Notes: generated from the letters alone by a model not told the origin. A stretch of 64,000 nt of DNA from Clostridiales bacterium PH28_bin88 (GCA_000987045.1 LAKY01000008.1:44443-108442), one strand, 5' to 3'; positions 11,404 to 20,319 are shown, counted from the stretch's first letter. Numbers and translations are program-made.

Positions 11404-12108
11404 TTACACTGGTTTTTTCACCATTTCACTTTCCCAGGGCGGGACTTCCAGGACGCCGTCCACCAGTTGGGCTTTGAACAAACTGATTAAAGGAGCAGCG
11501 GTATCGATGACTACTTCGTCGAGATTGAAGACGTCATAGAGCATCCAGCCGATGTCGATGTTTTCTGCCGCGGGTCTGGCTTCCCCCCCGGCCAGGGCGA
11601 AATAGGCGGCGAATTCCCGGCAGCCCAGGTAAGGCTGGTAAAAACACTTGCCCTTGCTGATGCGCCTTTGGGCCTGTTCTTCCAGGGCTTTTAGTCTTCC
11701 TTCAAAACCGGGCCGGGGCTGGATGTGAGCGTGTATCCGGTAGTGGACGTCTTTTAGGGCGATGGTTTGCCTCTGGGTACGGCCTTTGGCATCGGTACCA
11801 GAGAGTTCTCTGGTGGCATCAACAACAATGGGTTCGAATTCCCCGCCATTACGGGCAGCAGCCAGGGCAGCCCTTTCGCTGATCTTGTCCTTCACTTCAT
11901 TTCGCCGCAGGGCGATAAACTGGATGGGCTTCAGCACCTCAATCTTTTCCACTCGCCAGGAAAACTCCAGGGGTTTGGCATGGATGGCATCCAGAATGCC
12001 CCTGGCGGCGGAAGGGGTCATCACCGGGTAACTCAGTCTTTCCACTTTTGCTTCAGGTCTGGTGAAGCAGGCAAAATCCCCCCATACTTCTACTACAAAT
12101 GTGTGCAA
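11404..12108 (-). CDS. cas5c: Type I-C pre-crRNA endonuclease Cas5c (Cas5d)
   Basis: Type I-C systems lack Cas6, and Cas5c cleaves the pre-crRNA and caps the 5' handle. The VEVWGD and ACFTRPEAKVERLSYPV segments near the N-terminus are characteristic of the family. I favour a TTG start at 12108 because AAAGGAGGG lies seven bases upstream and the protein then begins (M)HTFVVEVWGD. An upstream GTG at 12129 overlaps the cas3 stop and would add seven residues. The gene is followed 13 bp later by cas8c. Confidence 0.95.
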   Translation of the reverse strand: MHTFVVEVWGDFACFTRPEAKVERLSYPVMTPSAARGILDAIHAKPLEFSWRVEKIEVLKPIQFIALRRNEVKDKISERAALAAARNGGEFEPIVVDATRELSGTDAKGRTQRQTIALKDVHYRIHAHIQPRPGFEGRLKALEEQAQRRISKGKCFYQPYLGCREFAAYFALAGGEARPAAENIDIGWMLYDVFNLDEVVIDTAAPLISLFKAQLVDGVLEVPPWESEMVKKPV

Positions 12109-12125
12109 CTCTCTCTTCCCTCCTT

Positions 12126-14369
12126 TCACGCGAAATAGGTTCCGCCGGTTTCCTTGAGATCCAGGCCGGTTTCCGGGGAATAGGCCTCAGGCTTGAGCAA
12201 AAGGTACCACCCCGTGGTTTTATCATGACGGTCACGGACAGGCTCCAGTAAACCCCAGATATCGCTGTGACGGTTGGCCCGGTGACCCACCCCCAAGAGC
12301 CGGGCACGTTTAAGCCAGTCCCTGCTGAAACCGCCATTTCTGGCCAGCTCGCAAAGTTCCTGGTAGGTTTGCAGTTCCGGTTCATAGGGCACCAGGATGT
12401 TGACGGAGTTATCGGGTATCCACCGGTAGTGCCGGGCGATGCTGTCAAAGTTAAAAGCCTGGATGGCCTCAGCCAGTTCCTTGTCTTCAAAGTGAGCCAA
12501 ATCATTATGAAAGTAGCGCCGGTAATACTCCTTGATGGTTTCCGGATCACCGATGTCCAAGTATTTTTCCATCAGCATCATCTGTACTTCCACTGCCGCC
12601 TTCTGGTAGGCCCGGTCCGGGTATTGTTCATCTTCACGGGGCGGCCGGAATACGGTTACCTCACCGAAGGGAAGGCCCCCTTCCCGGTTGCATCGCCCGG
12701 CGGCCTGGCAGATGGCTTCCAGGGGAGCCAATGCCCGCCAGACAGCAGGGAAATCCAGGTCTACCCCCGCCTCCACGCACTGGGTGGAGATCAGGCGGCA
12801 GGCTCGGGGTTCCCGTTCTGCATCCCGCCGCAAGCGCTCTTTTACATCTGCGATCACGGCCACCCGGTGGGCGGGACACATATCCGTGGAAAGATGGTAG
12901 ACGTCCTCAGGACCACTATGGTCTTTGACCTGCTGGTAGAGCTTTTTGGCCTGTTTCCTGGTATTTACTATGGCCAGCACCTGGCGTCTGGAAGCCAGTT
13001 CTCCCGCTACTTGATCCCAGGGCAGATGACCCTGCCACCGGACTTCGACTTTCCGGGTACGCTGGAACAGGTTCAATCCGGGAGGGATCAGTTCCCGGGG
13101 CTGCCAGCCGTTAGCAGCATACCTTTTTACTTCTGAATCGAAAGTTTCAAAGGCAGGCTGCGTCGCGGTAGAAAAGACGACGGAACAGCCAAAACGTTGA
13201 ACAAGCTGCGCCATGGCCGCCAGAGTATATACCGTCAGACCGGGTGGCATGGATTGGGCTTCGTCGAAGAGAATAATCGAGTTGCTGATATTGTGGAGGC
13301 GACGGCAGGGGCTGGAACGGTGAGCAAAGAGTCCTTCGAAAAAGCGGACAGTAGTTGTAACGATGATGGGGGCATCCCAGTTTTCCGCCAGGAGGCGCTG
13401 CTCTTCGGGCAGCTCCGATAGACTGTGGTCCTCCAGTACCAGGGGCTTGTCTCCAAGTGAATTAAAGACACGCTGGTAAACGCGGGCGTTCTGTTCAATG
13501 ATATTCAGGTAAGGCATGACAATGATGACGCGGCGAAGATTGTGCTGAGCTGCGTGTCTTAAGGCGAAGGCCAGCATGGACAGGGTTTTACCGGCGCCGG
13601 TAGGCGCAGTCAGGGTGTACACCCCGCGGGGCTTTTCCCCGCCCATGAGGCAGGCTTGAAACAGGTCGTCCCGTAAAGAGCGCATCTCCTGGTGAGCAGA
13701 AGATGTTTTTCTTACATGCTCCATGTGTTCCAGGAGCGCCGATAGCAGCATGTCAGGTTCCAGTTTCTCCCCCGGAGGCCGGTATATGTACTCCGCTCCC
13801 TCGCTCGCGAAATGGGCTTCAGTGGCAAGAAAGTCCGCATCCACCAGGGCCGAAAAAAGCATCCGGACATAGAGCATAGCGGCAATGCGGCGGTTGTTAC
13901 GATAATCATCAGGATAGTCACTGCTGATTTCAGCGGGAGGTTTGAGCCTATCTTCCTTCAGGTAAGCTAAAAGGGCATTCACGTCACGGGATGAAAAAGT
14001 CTTGCCTGATGAAGAGATGGGCTCCTTCATCGAAACCGCAACATTCAATTCCCTGGGGTACCCGCTCTGCAAGCCATCATGGTGTCCCTGTACAGCCACG
14101 GCTGCCGCCAGGCCTTGATTTCCATATTTTTTGAGAAGAGCCAAAGCTCCGGGCGTGGCATGGTCTATGTTGATGGCCTCTCTGTCCAGAACCTGCCGGA
14201 ATAGATCTGTGTATTTCCCGAGATCATGCAGTAACCCCGCCGCTTCCCCTTCTTCTCCCCGACCCCAGGCGGAGACAAACCGGCGGGCCAGAACGGCCGT
14301 TTCGCGAAGGTGGTCGGCTACCGTTTCTTTTCTTCCGCCTTTATTCTGTGAATGAGCGTAAAAAACCAA
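12126..14369 (-). CDS. cas3: CRISPR-associated helicase-nuclease Cas3
   Basis: The 747-residue effector is recruited to R-loops by Cascade and degrades target DNA. The HD nuclease domain comes first (His20 and HDLGK at 48-52), then the superfamily 2 helicase with Walker A APTGAGKT near 260, a DEAQ box in ILFDEAQSMP, motif V STQCVEAGVDLDF and motif VI AAGRCNREG. It starts with TTG at 14369, eight bases after AGGAGG. It is the first gene of the cas operon; the A/T-rich DNA at 14371-14450 is the likely promoter region. Confidence 0.97.
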   Translation of the reverse strand: MVFYAHSQNKGGRKETVADHLRETAVLARRFVSAWGRGEEGEAAGLLHDLGKYTDLFRQVLDREAINIDHATPGALALLKKYGNQGLAAAVAVQGHHDGLQSGYPRELNVAVSMKEPISSSGKTFSSRDVNALLAYLKEDRLKPPAEISSDYPDDYRNNRRIAAMLYVRMLFSALVDADFLATEAHFASEGAEYIYRPPGEKLEPDMLLSALLEHMEHVRKTSSAHQEMRSLRDDLFQACLMGGEKPRGVYTLTAPTGAGKTLSMLAFALRHAAQHNLRRVIIVMPYLNIIEQNARVYQRVFNSLGDKPLVLEDHSLSELPEEQRLLAENWDAPIIVTTTVRFFEGLFAHRSSPCRRLHNISNSIILFDEAQSMPPGLTVYTLAAMAQLVQRFGCSVVFSTATQPAFETFDSEVKRYAANGWQPRELIPPGLNLFQRTRKVEVRWQGHLPWDQVAGELASRRQVLAIVNTRKQAKKLYQQVKDHSGPEDVYHLSTDMCPAHRVAVIADVKERLRRDAEREPRACRLISTQCVEAGVDLDFPAVWRALAPLEAICQAAGRCNREGGLPFGEVTVFRPPREDEQYPDRAYQKAAVEVQMMLMEKYLDIGDPETIKEYYRRYFHNDLAHFEDKELAEAIQAFNFDSIARHYRWIPDNSVNILVPYEPELQTYQELCELARNGGFSRDWLKRARLLGVGHRANRHSDIWGLLEPVRDRHDKTTGWYLLLKPEAYSPETGLDLKETGGTYFA

Positions 14370-14485
14370 ATCATTTTCCTCCTTTACCCGTCAGAAACAA
14401 AGCAAATCGTTATTATTATTGATGATATTTTATAAATTTCCTGTTTTTCCTTCAATTGTTGTGCGTTTTCCTACTGGTTGGATTG

Positions 14486-14776
14486 TTAACGGTCTTCACC
14501 AGGACCTTCGGAGCCAGATTTCGCGTTTACGGATCCCAGGGCGAAAGCGACGCTCAACAGGATGCAGCCCGCTGCCCAGGCCCAGAAGGGGCCACCCCAT
14601 ATAGACTGGCCCAGGAAGGCCAGGAACAGGGCAAAAACAACAAAGATAGTCAGACCCAGCGTAACCATGAACAAACTTACAGCAAATTCCAAGAGGTAGA
14701 AAAGCAGTGTGCCCGTGACAGTAAGGAATGCGATGAAAAGCTTGACCAAGTCCAGGCAAAACCTCAAGAAAATCAT
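14486..14776 (-). CDS. Small integral membrane protein of unknown function
   Basis: This 96-residue protein is dominated by hydrophobic stretches at about 8-30, 33-60 and 65-82, so two or three membrane helices are likely, with a short charged tail (SGSEGPGEDR). A good ribosome site (GGAAGGGG, seven bases before ATG) supports translation. I recognise no family. It lies upstream of the cas operon on the same strand, but the gap of over 100 bp and the A/T-rich cas promoter region argue against a shared role. Confidence 0.6.
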   Translation of the reverse strand: MIFLRFCLDLVKLFIAFLTVTGTLLFYLLEFAVSLFMVTLGLTIFVVFALFLAFLGQSIWGGPFWAWAAGCILLSVAFALGSVNAKSGSEGPGEDR

Positions 14777-14963
14777 GGGTTAACCCCTTCCGTGCCATTT
14801 ATGGTAGCGCTGGGGCACCCGTTCTGTTCGCTCCATGACGCTGATGTCGATTGTCGTGGCCACCGTCCAATCAATGTCAATCCTGTTCGCAGAAGCCTTT
14901 GCCTGCCTTCCAGCCTATTGCCCGGGCCGTGGGGAGAGTCAAGACGCGGGTGGCCAATACCTT

Positions 14964-15012
14964 CCATATACGAATTATATCACCGCCACCCCGTCAAAAA
15001 CGGTCGGGAACG
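14964..15012 (-). repeat. Dispersed promoter-like element, copy A
   Basis: On the minus strand the order is TTCCCGACCG, TTGACGGGGTG, then TATAATTC and an ATG-GAAG start-like motif. A closely similar block lies at 27563-27616 (copy B). TTGACG and TATAAT are only 12 bp apart, too close for a normal sigma-A promoter. The layout also recalls the real tRNA promoter at 42074-42103 (TTGACGGGGT...TATAAT). What it does is unknown. Confidence 0.5.
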
Positions 15013-15133
15013 TATGTTCTTTCGCAGTGTTACAACACATAATTCGAATTGATAAATAACCACCCTTGCTTTGCAATGGCGGATTTATAAAATCCCCACT
15101 ATTACAGTGCAACAGGGGGTCAATTTGACTCCA

Positions 15134-15167
15134 AGAGGTTGGGTATTTTGCCCAACCTCTTTCTTTT
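15134..15167 (+). terminator. Rho-independent terminator, plus-oriented
   Basis: Perfect 10-bp arms (AGAGGTTGGG and CCCAACCTCT) around a 7-nt loop are followed on the plus strand by TTCTTTT. No plus-strand gene lies upstream, so it may be a relic of a lost gene or may act weakly on leftward transcripts. Confidence 0.6.
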
Positions 15168-15534
15168 ACCTCTTACTTCCCGGAGAAGTTAAAACAGCTT
15201 CAATTGCCTGTATTTCTCCTCGCCTTCTCCCGGCTTTTCTTTAACCTGATCAGCCCATGTCTTTTTTTCCAGGCACTCCGGCGGAATCTCCAGGAGGAAG
15301 GGTGAAGGTATAGACGGCTCCTGCGTGCCAAAAAGAGTTCTCCGCCTGTCCGAAACGAGAATAAGGTAGTCCTACAGTAGAAACCTACAGGGCACTGATG
15401 GGTTCGACCTCCCATGAACGCATCCCGGCCCGCTGGATCGAGGAAAATGATCACCAGCCGAGCGCGGAGGTCCTGGCGGAAGAACGCCGCTTTGTCCCAT
15501 CGCGGTCGAGCGTTTGTAGATCGACTGCTGTCCT

Positions 15535-15876
15535 TCAGGAAACGCCATATTCCGCCAGCCTCTCCTGGTACGCGCTGTAAACAGCCTGGAGATTCCGGGG
15601 GACTGAGGGAGACGATGGTGAAATCCCACGGCTCTTGAGCAGGTATATTTCCCGCTGAATCTTCAGCACCTGCCGGGTTCCGCCCGGCACAGCATCCTGG
15701 ACGATGCCACCCTCCTTAAGTAGATCTCCCCCGGAGGCTCTGACGGTTTTGGGGCCATTGGTTGTGGTCCGGGCCGCATTTGTTAAGGGCTCGCAGGCCA
15801 CCACCGCGTTGGTGCCGGGGCTCAATTCCTCCGCTACTTCCATGGAAGACGGCGAAAAATTATCTCCGCTCCTCAC
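15535..15876 (-). CDS. Hypothetical protein coupled to EndoQ
   Basis: This 113-residue frame starts at an ATG overlapping the EndoQ stop by four bases, an arrangement that suggests translational coupling. The protein is hydrophilic, with a predicted helical segment KEGGIVQDAVPGGTRQVLKIQREIY split by glycines, and ends AYQERLAEYGVS. I recognise no domain. It might be the N-terminal part of a longer gene that has decayed downstream, because the DNA at 15200-15534 keeps coding-like texture. Confidence 0.4.
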   Translation of the reverse strand: MRSGDNFSPSSMEVAEELSPGTNAVVACEPLTNAARTTTNGPKTVRASGGDLLKEGGIVQDAVPGGTRQVLKIQREIYLLKSRGISPSSPSVPRNLQAVYSAYQERLAEYGVS

Positions 15877-17189
15877 GGTCTCCCCAAACAGGGCGGTTTG
15901 CTGTAACCCCCCTCTCGTTCTTCCGGCCAGAGCAATATTATCCGGCCATACTCCCCGTCGAAACCCGGCTGGACCTCCACCTCCCCGGCCCGCATGCGGC
16001 GGATGGCTTCAGCCACCAGCGTCCCGCCCACCCGGGCAATGCCTTCCACGGGAGCTTCCCGCAGCACCACCAGTTCCGGCCCCAGGCAGCGGATCAGAGT
16101 GAAATAGAGCTGGGTAACCTTTTTAGAGGCGGGCCCTGTGCCGAGGGCTGAAGCAATTACCTCGGGAAGGGGAACAATGCTGGCGAAAGGACGGCTGCCC
16201 GCCGGGAAAAACCCCTCCTGCCGGTCCGCCAACTCCTCCACGCGGTGGAGGACGCCCACGGTTACCCGCCGCCCGCACACTGGGCAAACCCCGTCGGCGG
16301 CCCGGGTCTGGGCCGGCTGCCACCGCACCTGGCACCCCCGGTGTCCGTCATAGTGATACTTGCCCTCCTCGGGGAAAAACTCCAGGGTTCCCTCAAAAAG
16401 AGCTGTGTCACGTTCCCGCAAGGCACGGCGGATACCCGGGTAGGACAACTCCGTATCAAAGAGGTTGGCTTCCCGGGCCAGGTTCCGGGGTGAATGGGCG
16501 TCTGAATTGGAAACAAGGTTAAACCGGTCCAGGGCCGCCAGGCGCCAGTTCAAAGCCGGATCGGAGGATAGGCCCGTCTCTACGGCGAAGATGTGATCCG
16601 TCAGGTCTTCATAGCATTCTTCGATGCTGTCAAACCCCGAATTGGCTCCCAGGACGGAGAAATGCGGGGTCCAGATATGGGCCGGGATCAGGAGGGCCTC
16701 AGGAGACACCTCGAGGGTCATCTCCAGAAGCTGGCGGCTGTCAAGACCGAGGATGGGCCGGCCATCGGAGCGGATATTACCGATTCTCTCCAGGCGATGG
16801 CTGAGTTCGTCAGCCGCCTGCAGGCTTGGTAAGAGAATGAGATGGTGGACTTTCCGGACTCTTTCGCCTTTCTTATATATGGTACTGATCTCACCCGAGA
16901 CCATGAAGCGAACCAGCGGACTACCCGTAGCGTCCAGCAGGACATTGGGGAGGGCTTCAGAAAGATCGTCCAACTGTAAAAACTCCTCTTTAAGACGGTA
17001 GAGTCCCTCCTCCGCTGGCTCCAACTTGTCTTTAAGCTCGTCCCGCCAGGCCGGATGGGTAAAATCACCAGCACCCACCAGGGTGACACCCTTGTAGGCC
17101 GCCCAGCGATAGAGGTTCTCCGGGTTACATTCTTGACTGGTGGCCCGGGAATAACGAGAGTGGATATGCAGATCTGCTACAAACTTCAC
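15873..17189 (-). CDS. endoQ: Endonuclease Q (PHP-domain DNA repair nuclease)
   Basis: The 438-residue protein begins MKFVADLHIHSRYSRATS, the PHP-domain metal motif (DLHIHS), and continues with GAGDFTHP, PAHIWTPHFS and SNSDAHSP, further PHP metal ligands. A zinc-binding CPVCGRRVTVGV segment lies near residue 312. This is the TIGR00375/EndoQ architecture. EndoQ cuts 5' of uracil, hypoxanthine and abasic sites and is typical of thermophiles and spore formers. Older annotations sometimes call it UvrD-like. Confidence 0.9.
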   Translation of the reverse strand: MKFVADLHIHSRYSRATSQECNPENLYRWAAYKGVTLVGAGDFTHPAWRDELKDKLEPAEEGLYRLKEEFLQLDDLSEALPNVLLDATGSPLVRFMVSGEISTIYKKGERVRKVHHLILLPSLQAADELSHRLERIGNIRSDGRPILGLDSRQLLEMTLEVSPEALLIPAHIWTPHFSVLGANSGFDSIEECYEDLTDHIFAVETGLSSDPALNWRLAALDRFNLVSNSDAHSPRNLAREANLFDTELSYPGIRRALRERDTALFEGTLEFFPEEGKYHYDGHRGCQVRWQPAQTRAADGVCPVCGRRVTVGVLHRVEELADRQEGFFPAGSRPFASIVPLPEVIASALGTGPASKKVTQLYFTLIRCLGPELVVLREAPVEGIARVGGTLVAEAIRRMRAGEVEVQPGFDGEYGRIILLWPEEREGGYSKPPCLGRP

Positions 17190-17310
17190 AATGCTTCACC
17201 CGCCCCTTGCTTCCTTGATAAAGGGAAAACTGTCTGGCATTCCGCTGCCAGGGTTTAGTGGTTCGCGATGCGGTTTGCGCAATCCTTCTTTATATGAGCA
17301 TAAAAGCAAG

Positions 17311-17341
17311 AACGAGAAAACCGTTGGATGGTCTTCTCGTT
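17311..17341 (-). terminator. Likely terminator downstream of tupC
   Basis: AACGAGAA and TTCTCGTT form 8-bp arms closing an imperfect stem across CCGTTGGATGG. Read on the minus strand the hairpin is followed by CTTGCTTTT. It lies about 85 bp after the tupC stop and before the EndoQ gene, where leftward transcription of the tup operon should end. Confidence 0.55.
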
Positions 17342-17360
17342 TAATCAAATTTTAATCAAA

Positions 17361-17386
17361 TACTGGAGCCCATAACCGGGATTGAA
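17361..17386 (-). repeat. tRNA-Thr 3'-end fragment
   Basis: These 26 bases are identical to 41698-41723, the 3' end of the intact tRNA-Thr gene plus three bases beyond it, covering the encoded CCA, the 3' acceptor strand and part of the T-arm. After 17386 the match breaks down (ACGGAAACCTCC against CCGGTGACCTCC). It is not a functional tRNA. See the finding on a possible integration scar with 27643-27670. Confidence 0.75.
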
Positions 17387-17424
17387 ACGGAAACCTCCTT
17401 AAAAGTTAATTCCCCGAAAGCCTT

Positions 17425-18201
17425 TTAGTTTCTCATTGCATTAACGGTTCTCAGTTCCATGCCTGCGAAATCTAGACGGCGGAAAAAGGCTTGGAGGAAA
17501 GGGGTGTTCGGGTTTGTCGATAAGTCGCGGAGTGTACCCTCCACCTGCACCCGCCCGTTTTCCATCGCTAACAGCCTGTCGGTATAAGAGGGTATCTCTG
17601 TCACGTCATGGGTGATGAACAATGTGGTCACCCGGGTTGAGCGGATCACTTCTTCCAGTTGATCCATCAGGGCTACCTTGGTTGGCGCATCCAGGGAGGT
17701 GAAGGGTTCATCCAGAAACAGTACCTCCGGCTCCAGGATAAACGCCCTGGCCAGGCTGACCCGCTGGGCCTCTCCCCCGGATAGGCTTCTAGCGTTCTGG
17801 TGGGCCAGGCGGCCAATACCAAACCGCTCCAGCCAGGCCGGTACTTTCGCTCTTATTTCCGCGCGGGGTACTTTCCGCAGCCTGAGACCCAGCGCCACAT
17901 TGTCAAACACACTTCCACTCACCAGCAAGGGGTCCTGGAATACCATGGCTATTTGACGCCGAATATCGATACTGTTCCTCCCTGGCCCGGCCTGCTGTCC
18001 ATGGAAAAACACCTTCCCGCCGGTGGGCTTCTCCAGGAAGGCCAGTACCTGAAAAAGAGTGCTTTTGCCAGCGCCGTTGGGACCAATCAGGCTGACTACC
18101 TCTTGCCGGTGAATGGAGAGGTGGGGTATATCCAAAATGGACCGATTGCCCTTAACCAGGGTTAAGTTTTCTGCCCGTATGACCGGCTCCACTAGCTCCA
18201 C
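17425..18201 (-). CDS. tupC: Tungstate ABC transporter ATP-binding protein
   Basis: This 258-residue ABC ATPase has Walker A GPNGAGKS near 40, the signature LSGGEAQRVSLARA, Walker B EVLFLDEP and the H-loop TLFITHDV. It is the last gene of tupABC, and its start overlaps the tupB stop by 10 bp. It powers uptake of tungstate delivered by TupA. It lacks the C-terminal oxyanion-binding (TOBE/Mop) domain of many ModC proteins, in line with TupC. Assignment to tungstate rests on the TupA neighbour. Confidence 0.9.
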   Translation of the reverse strand: MELVEPVIRAENLTLVKGNRSILDIPHLSIHRQEVVSLIGPNGAGKSTLFQVLAFLEKPTGGKVFFHGQQAGPGRNSIDIRRQIAMVFQDPLLVSGSVFDNVALGLRLRKVPRAEIRAKVPAWLERFGIGRLAHQNARSLSGGEAQRVSLARAFILEPEVLFLDEPFTSLDAPTKVALMDQLEEVIRSTRVTTLFITHDVTEIPSYTDRLLAMENGRVQVEGTLRDLSTNPNTPFLQAFFRRLDFAGMELRTVNAMRN

Positions 18202-18890
18202 CTCCTGTGTTGCTGGAAGTGGGTTAACCCCAGGACAACGGCATAAGCCAGCCCCAAAAGGATCACGCTAAGGGCAATCGCCATTCCGAAATGTCCCTTG
18301 GCCACTTCCATTACAATGGCGGTGGTGAGAACCCGGGTTTGACCCATCACGTTCCCCCCCACCATCATAGATGCGCCTACTTCAGAGATCACCCCGCCAA
18401 ACCCGGCAATCACCGCCGCCAGGATGGCCAGCCTGGCCTCCCGCACGAGCAGCCACCAGAACTGCCGGCGCGAAGCCCCCAGGGCAAGTATTTGCAGGCC
18501 CAGCTTGGGGTTTATCTGCTGGATGCCGGCCATGGTGAAGCCGGTGACCAGCGGCACGGCGATCACCGACTGGGCAATTACCATGGCTGCCGGGGTATAC
18601 ATCAGGTGTAAAAAACCCAGCGGCCCGTACCTCCATAGCAGGATACTCACCCACAGGCCTACCACCGTGGGAGGCAGGCCCATGCCAGTGTTCACCAGGC
18701 TGATGGCAGCCCGCCGGCCGCGAAAACCCGACAATGCCAGAAACAGACCCAGGGGTACACCAATGATCACGCTTACCAGGGTGGCGGAGCCAGATACCTT
18801 TAGCGTGAGCAGGGTAACCCGGAGCATTTCCGGGTCACCTGAAACCAATAACTTCCAGGCCGTGACCAGTCCTTCCCAAACCAGTTCCAA
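18192..18890 (-). CDS. tupB: Tungstate ABC transporter permease
   Basis: The 232-residue protein has about five or six membrane helices and the ABC permease EAA-like loop (LALGASRRQFWWLLVREARL) before a GGVISEVG segment typical of TupB. It forms the membrane channel of the importer, between tupA (18-bp gap) and tupC (overlap). Confidence 0.9.
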   Translation of the reverse strand: MELVWEGLVTAWKLLVSGDPEMLRVTLLTLKVSGSATLVSVIIGVPLGLFLALSGFRGRRAAISLVNTGMGLPPTVVGLWVSILLWRYGPLGFLHLMYTPAAMVIAQSVIAVPLVTGFTMAGIQQINPKLGLQILALGASRRQFWWLLVREARLAILAAVIAGFGGVISEVGASMMVGGNVMGQTRVLTTAIVMEVAKGHFGMAIALSVILLGLAYAVVLGLTHFQQHRRWS

Positions 18891-18908
18891 TTCTGTTCAC
18901 CCTTTGCT

Positions 18909-19817
18909 TTATTTACCCAGGTCTTCTTCCTTTTTGCCGGCATCAGGGAAGAAGAGGGACTGGCCGTACTTGTCCACGCCAAACTTACCGATCACTTCCT
19001 GGGTTTCGGGAGCAATGAAGAAATCGACAAAGGCCTTGCCGCCTTCTGCGTTAACCTTATCATACTTCTGGGGATTTACCTGCATCACGTGATAGATGTT
19101 CAACAGGTTGGCTTCCCCCTCCAGCAGGATTTCCAGGGCCAGGTTTTTTTTCAGTGCCAAATAGGTAGCCCTGTCGGTGAGGGTGTAGCCCTCTTTTTCC
19201 GAAGCGATGTTCAGGGTCTGGCCCATCCCTGAACCGGACTCCTGGTACCACTTGCCGCCCGGCTCTACCCCGGCCTTTTTCCAGATGTCCTGTTCCTTCT
19301 TATGGGTACCCGAATCATCTCCCCGGGAAACAAAGATGGCCTGGGCCTGGACAATTTTACCGAAGGCCTCAGCGGCTGTCTTTACACCCTTAATTCCCGC
19401 AGGATCCTTTGCCGGGCCGACTACTATAAAGTCGTTATGCATCACCAACTGCCGGTTGACAGCAACTCCAGATTGTACCCGCTCCATTTCAGCAGAAGGA
19501 GCGTGAACCAGCATAACATCGGCCTCTCCTGTATCTCCCATGGCCAGGGCTTGACCTGTACCCACTGCAATCGGTTTTACCTTATAGCCTGTTTTTTGCT
19601 CGAAGAGAGGGATCAGAACGTCCAAGAGACCGCTGTCCTGGGTGCTGGTAGTGGTCGCCAGGATAATGTCCTTATTCTGTACCTGCGCCGCTGGAGTCTG
19701 GGCGGCATCTCCCTGCTTGTTGGTCGTGCCGGACTTGTTTGATGTACAACCCGCAAGTATCGTTAACACCACAGTCACTAACAGAAATAACACTACTCTT
19801 CTTTTAGCCGTTTTCAT
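18909..19817 (-). CDS. tupA: Tungstate-binding lipoprotein TupA
   Basis: The protein starts with a lipoprotein signal (MKTAKRRVVLFLLV, then LAGC at the lipobox), so it should be anchored outside the membrane. The segment ILATTTSTQDSGLLDVL is the TupA oxyanion-binding signature that separates it from ModA, and VGTGQALAMGDTGEADV follows. I choose the ATG at 19817 because GGAGGTT lies six bases upstream; an ATG at 19841 would precede the signal peptide by eight residues. The operon suits an organism with bis-MGD enzymes such as those at 52581-60879. Confidence 0.93.
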   Translation of the reverse strand: MKTAKRRVVLFLLVTVVLTILAGCTSNKSGTTNKQGDAAQTPAAQVQNKDIILATTTSTQDSGLLDVLIPLFEQKTGYKVKPIAVGTGQALAMGDTGEADVMLVHAPSAEMERVQSGVAVNRQLVMHNDFIVVGPAKDPAGIKGVKTAAEAFGKIVQAQAIFVSRGDDSGTHKKEQDIWKKAGVEPGGKWYQESGSGMGQTLNIASEKEGYTLTDRATYLALKKNLALEILLEGEANLLNIYHVMQVNPQKYDKVNAEGGKAFVDFFIAPETQEVIGKFGVDKYGQSLFFPDAGKKEEDLGK

Positions 19818-19903
19818 TTCTAACCTCCGATGTAATTGCATCCACCAAGGTGCTTATGATCAGGTTACAGGAAATACTTTACTAAGAAACCCTTACCCTC
19901 TGA

Positions 19904-19969
19904 CGTTATGTTGCTTGAAGCACAATGATACGCAAAAAATACCTATGATATGTTAGCACAGGCATAACG
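19904..19969. promoter_or_regulatory. Possible operator for the ModE-like regulator
   Basis: An inverted pair CGTTATG (19904-19910) and CATAACG (19963-19969) lies between tupA and the ModE-like gene, 52 bp apart. ModE-type regulators bind inverted repeats with TAT/ATA halves, so this is a reasonable but unproven control site for tup. Confidence 0.3.
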
Positions 19970-19986
19970 CTGCCGAAAATTTTTGC

Positions 19987-20319
19987 TTATCCCCCAAACA
20001 CTTGGCGAAAACTGTCATGGATTGCCCCATCGACCTTTTGCCGGAAAATCCGGTACTTTTCAAGGATTTCTCTTGCCTCCCCCGTCAACCGCGCTCCTCC
20101 CCCGCTCTCACCTCCTACCTTGGTGTCCAGCAACCTGATCCCCATGCGCTCTTCGGTCTCCTTGATGTGGCCCCAAGCCTGCCTGTAGGACATCTTCAAC
20201 CTGGCAGCCGCCTGGTTGATAGACCCCAGTTCATCAATGGCCTCCAACAGTAAGGCCATCCCATCCCCAAATACCGGTTTTGCGTCTTCCAGCCAGATTT
20301 TATACCGTACTTTGATCAT
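19987..20319 (-). CDS. ModE-family winged-helix regulator (no Mop domain)
   Basis: About 110 residues match the N-terminal DNA-binding domain of ModE: MIKVRYKIWLEDAKPVFG, then IDELGSINQAAARLKMSYRQAWGHIK (helix-turn-helix) and a GGESGGGARLT wing. The C-terminal di-Mop oxyanion-binding domain is absent, as in many Firmicute and archaeal ModE-like proteins. I start at 20319 (GGAAGTG upstream); a start at 20373 adds an unlikely MLTLCFQIHNHH tail. It sits immediately upstream of tupABC and probably controls it. Confidence 0.85.
   Translation of the reverse strand: MIKVRYKIWLEDAKPVFGDGMALLLEAIDELGSINQAAARLKMSYRQAWGHIKETEERMGIRLLDTKVGGESGGGARLTGEAREILEKYRIFRQKVDGAIHDSFRQVFGG

Larger units (their letters stand above)
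14777..15534. other. Gene-poor region with decayed sequence
   Basis: No convincing gene fills these 758 bases. They contain promoter-like element A (14964-15012) and a terminator hairpin (15134-15167). The part from 15200 to 15534 has minus-strand open frames rich in Arg, Ser and Pro without a family signature, which look like decayed coding DNA. A leaderless frame starting ATGGAAGG at 14967 runs into the start of the membrane-protein gene, but its composition is not protein-like. Confidence 0.5.

Noticed and set aside
14967-15005. Annotating elements A and B as sigma-A promoters
   Set aside because: The -35-like and -10-like hexamers are 12 bp apart rather than about 17, so they are listed as repeats instead.
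15200-15629. Two minus-strand frames of 84-85 codons
   Set aside because: They overlap each other in different frames, lack ribosome sites and recognisable families, and are rich in Arg/Ser/Pro.
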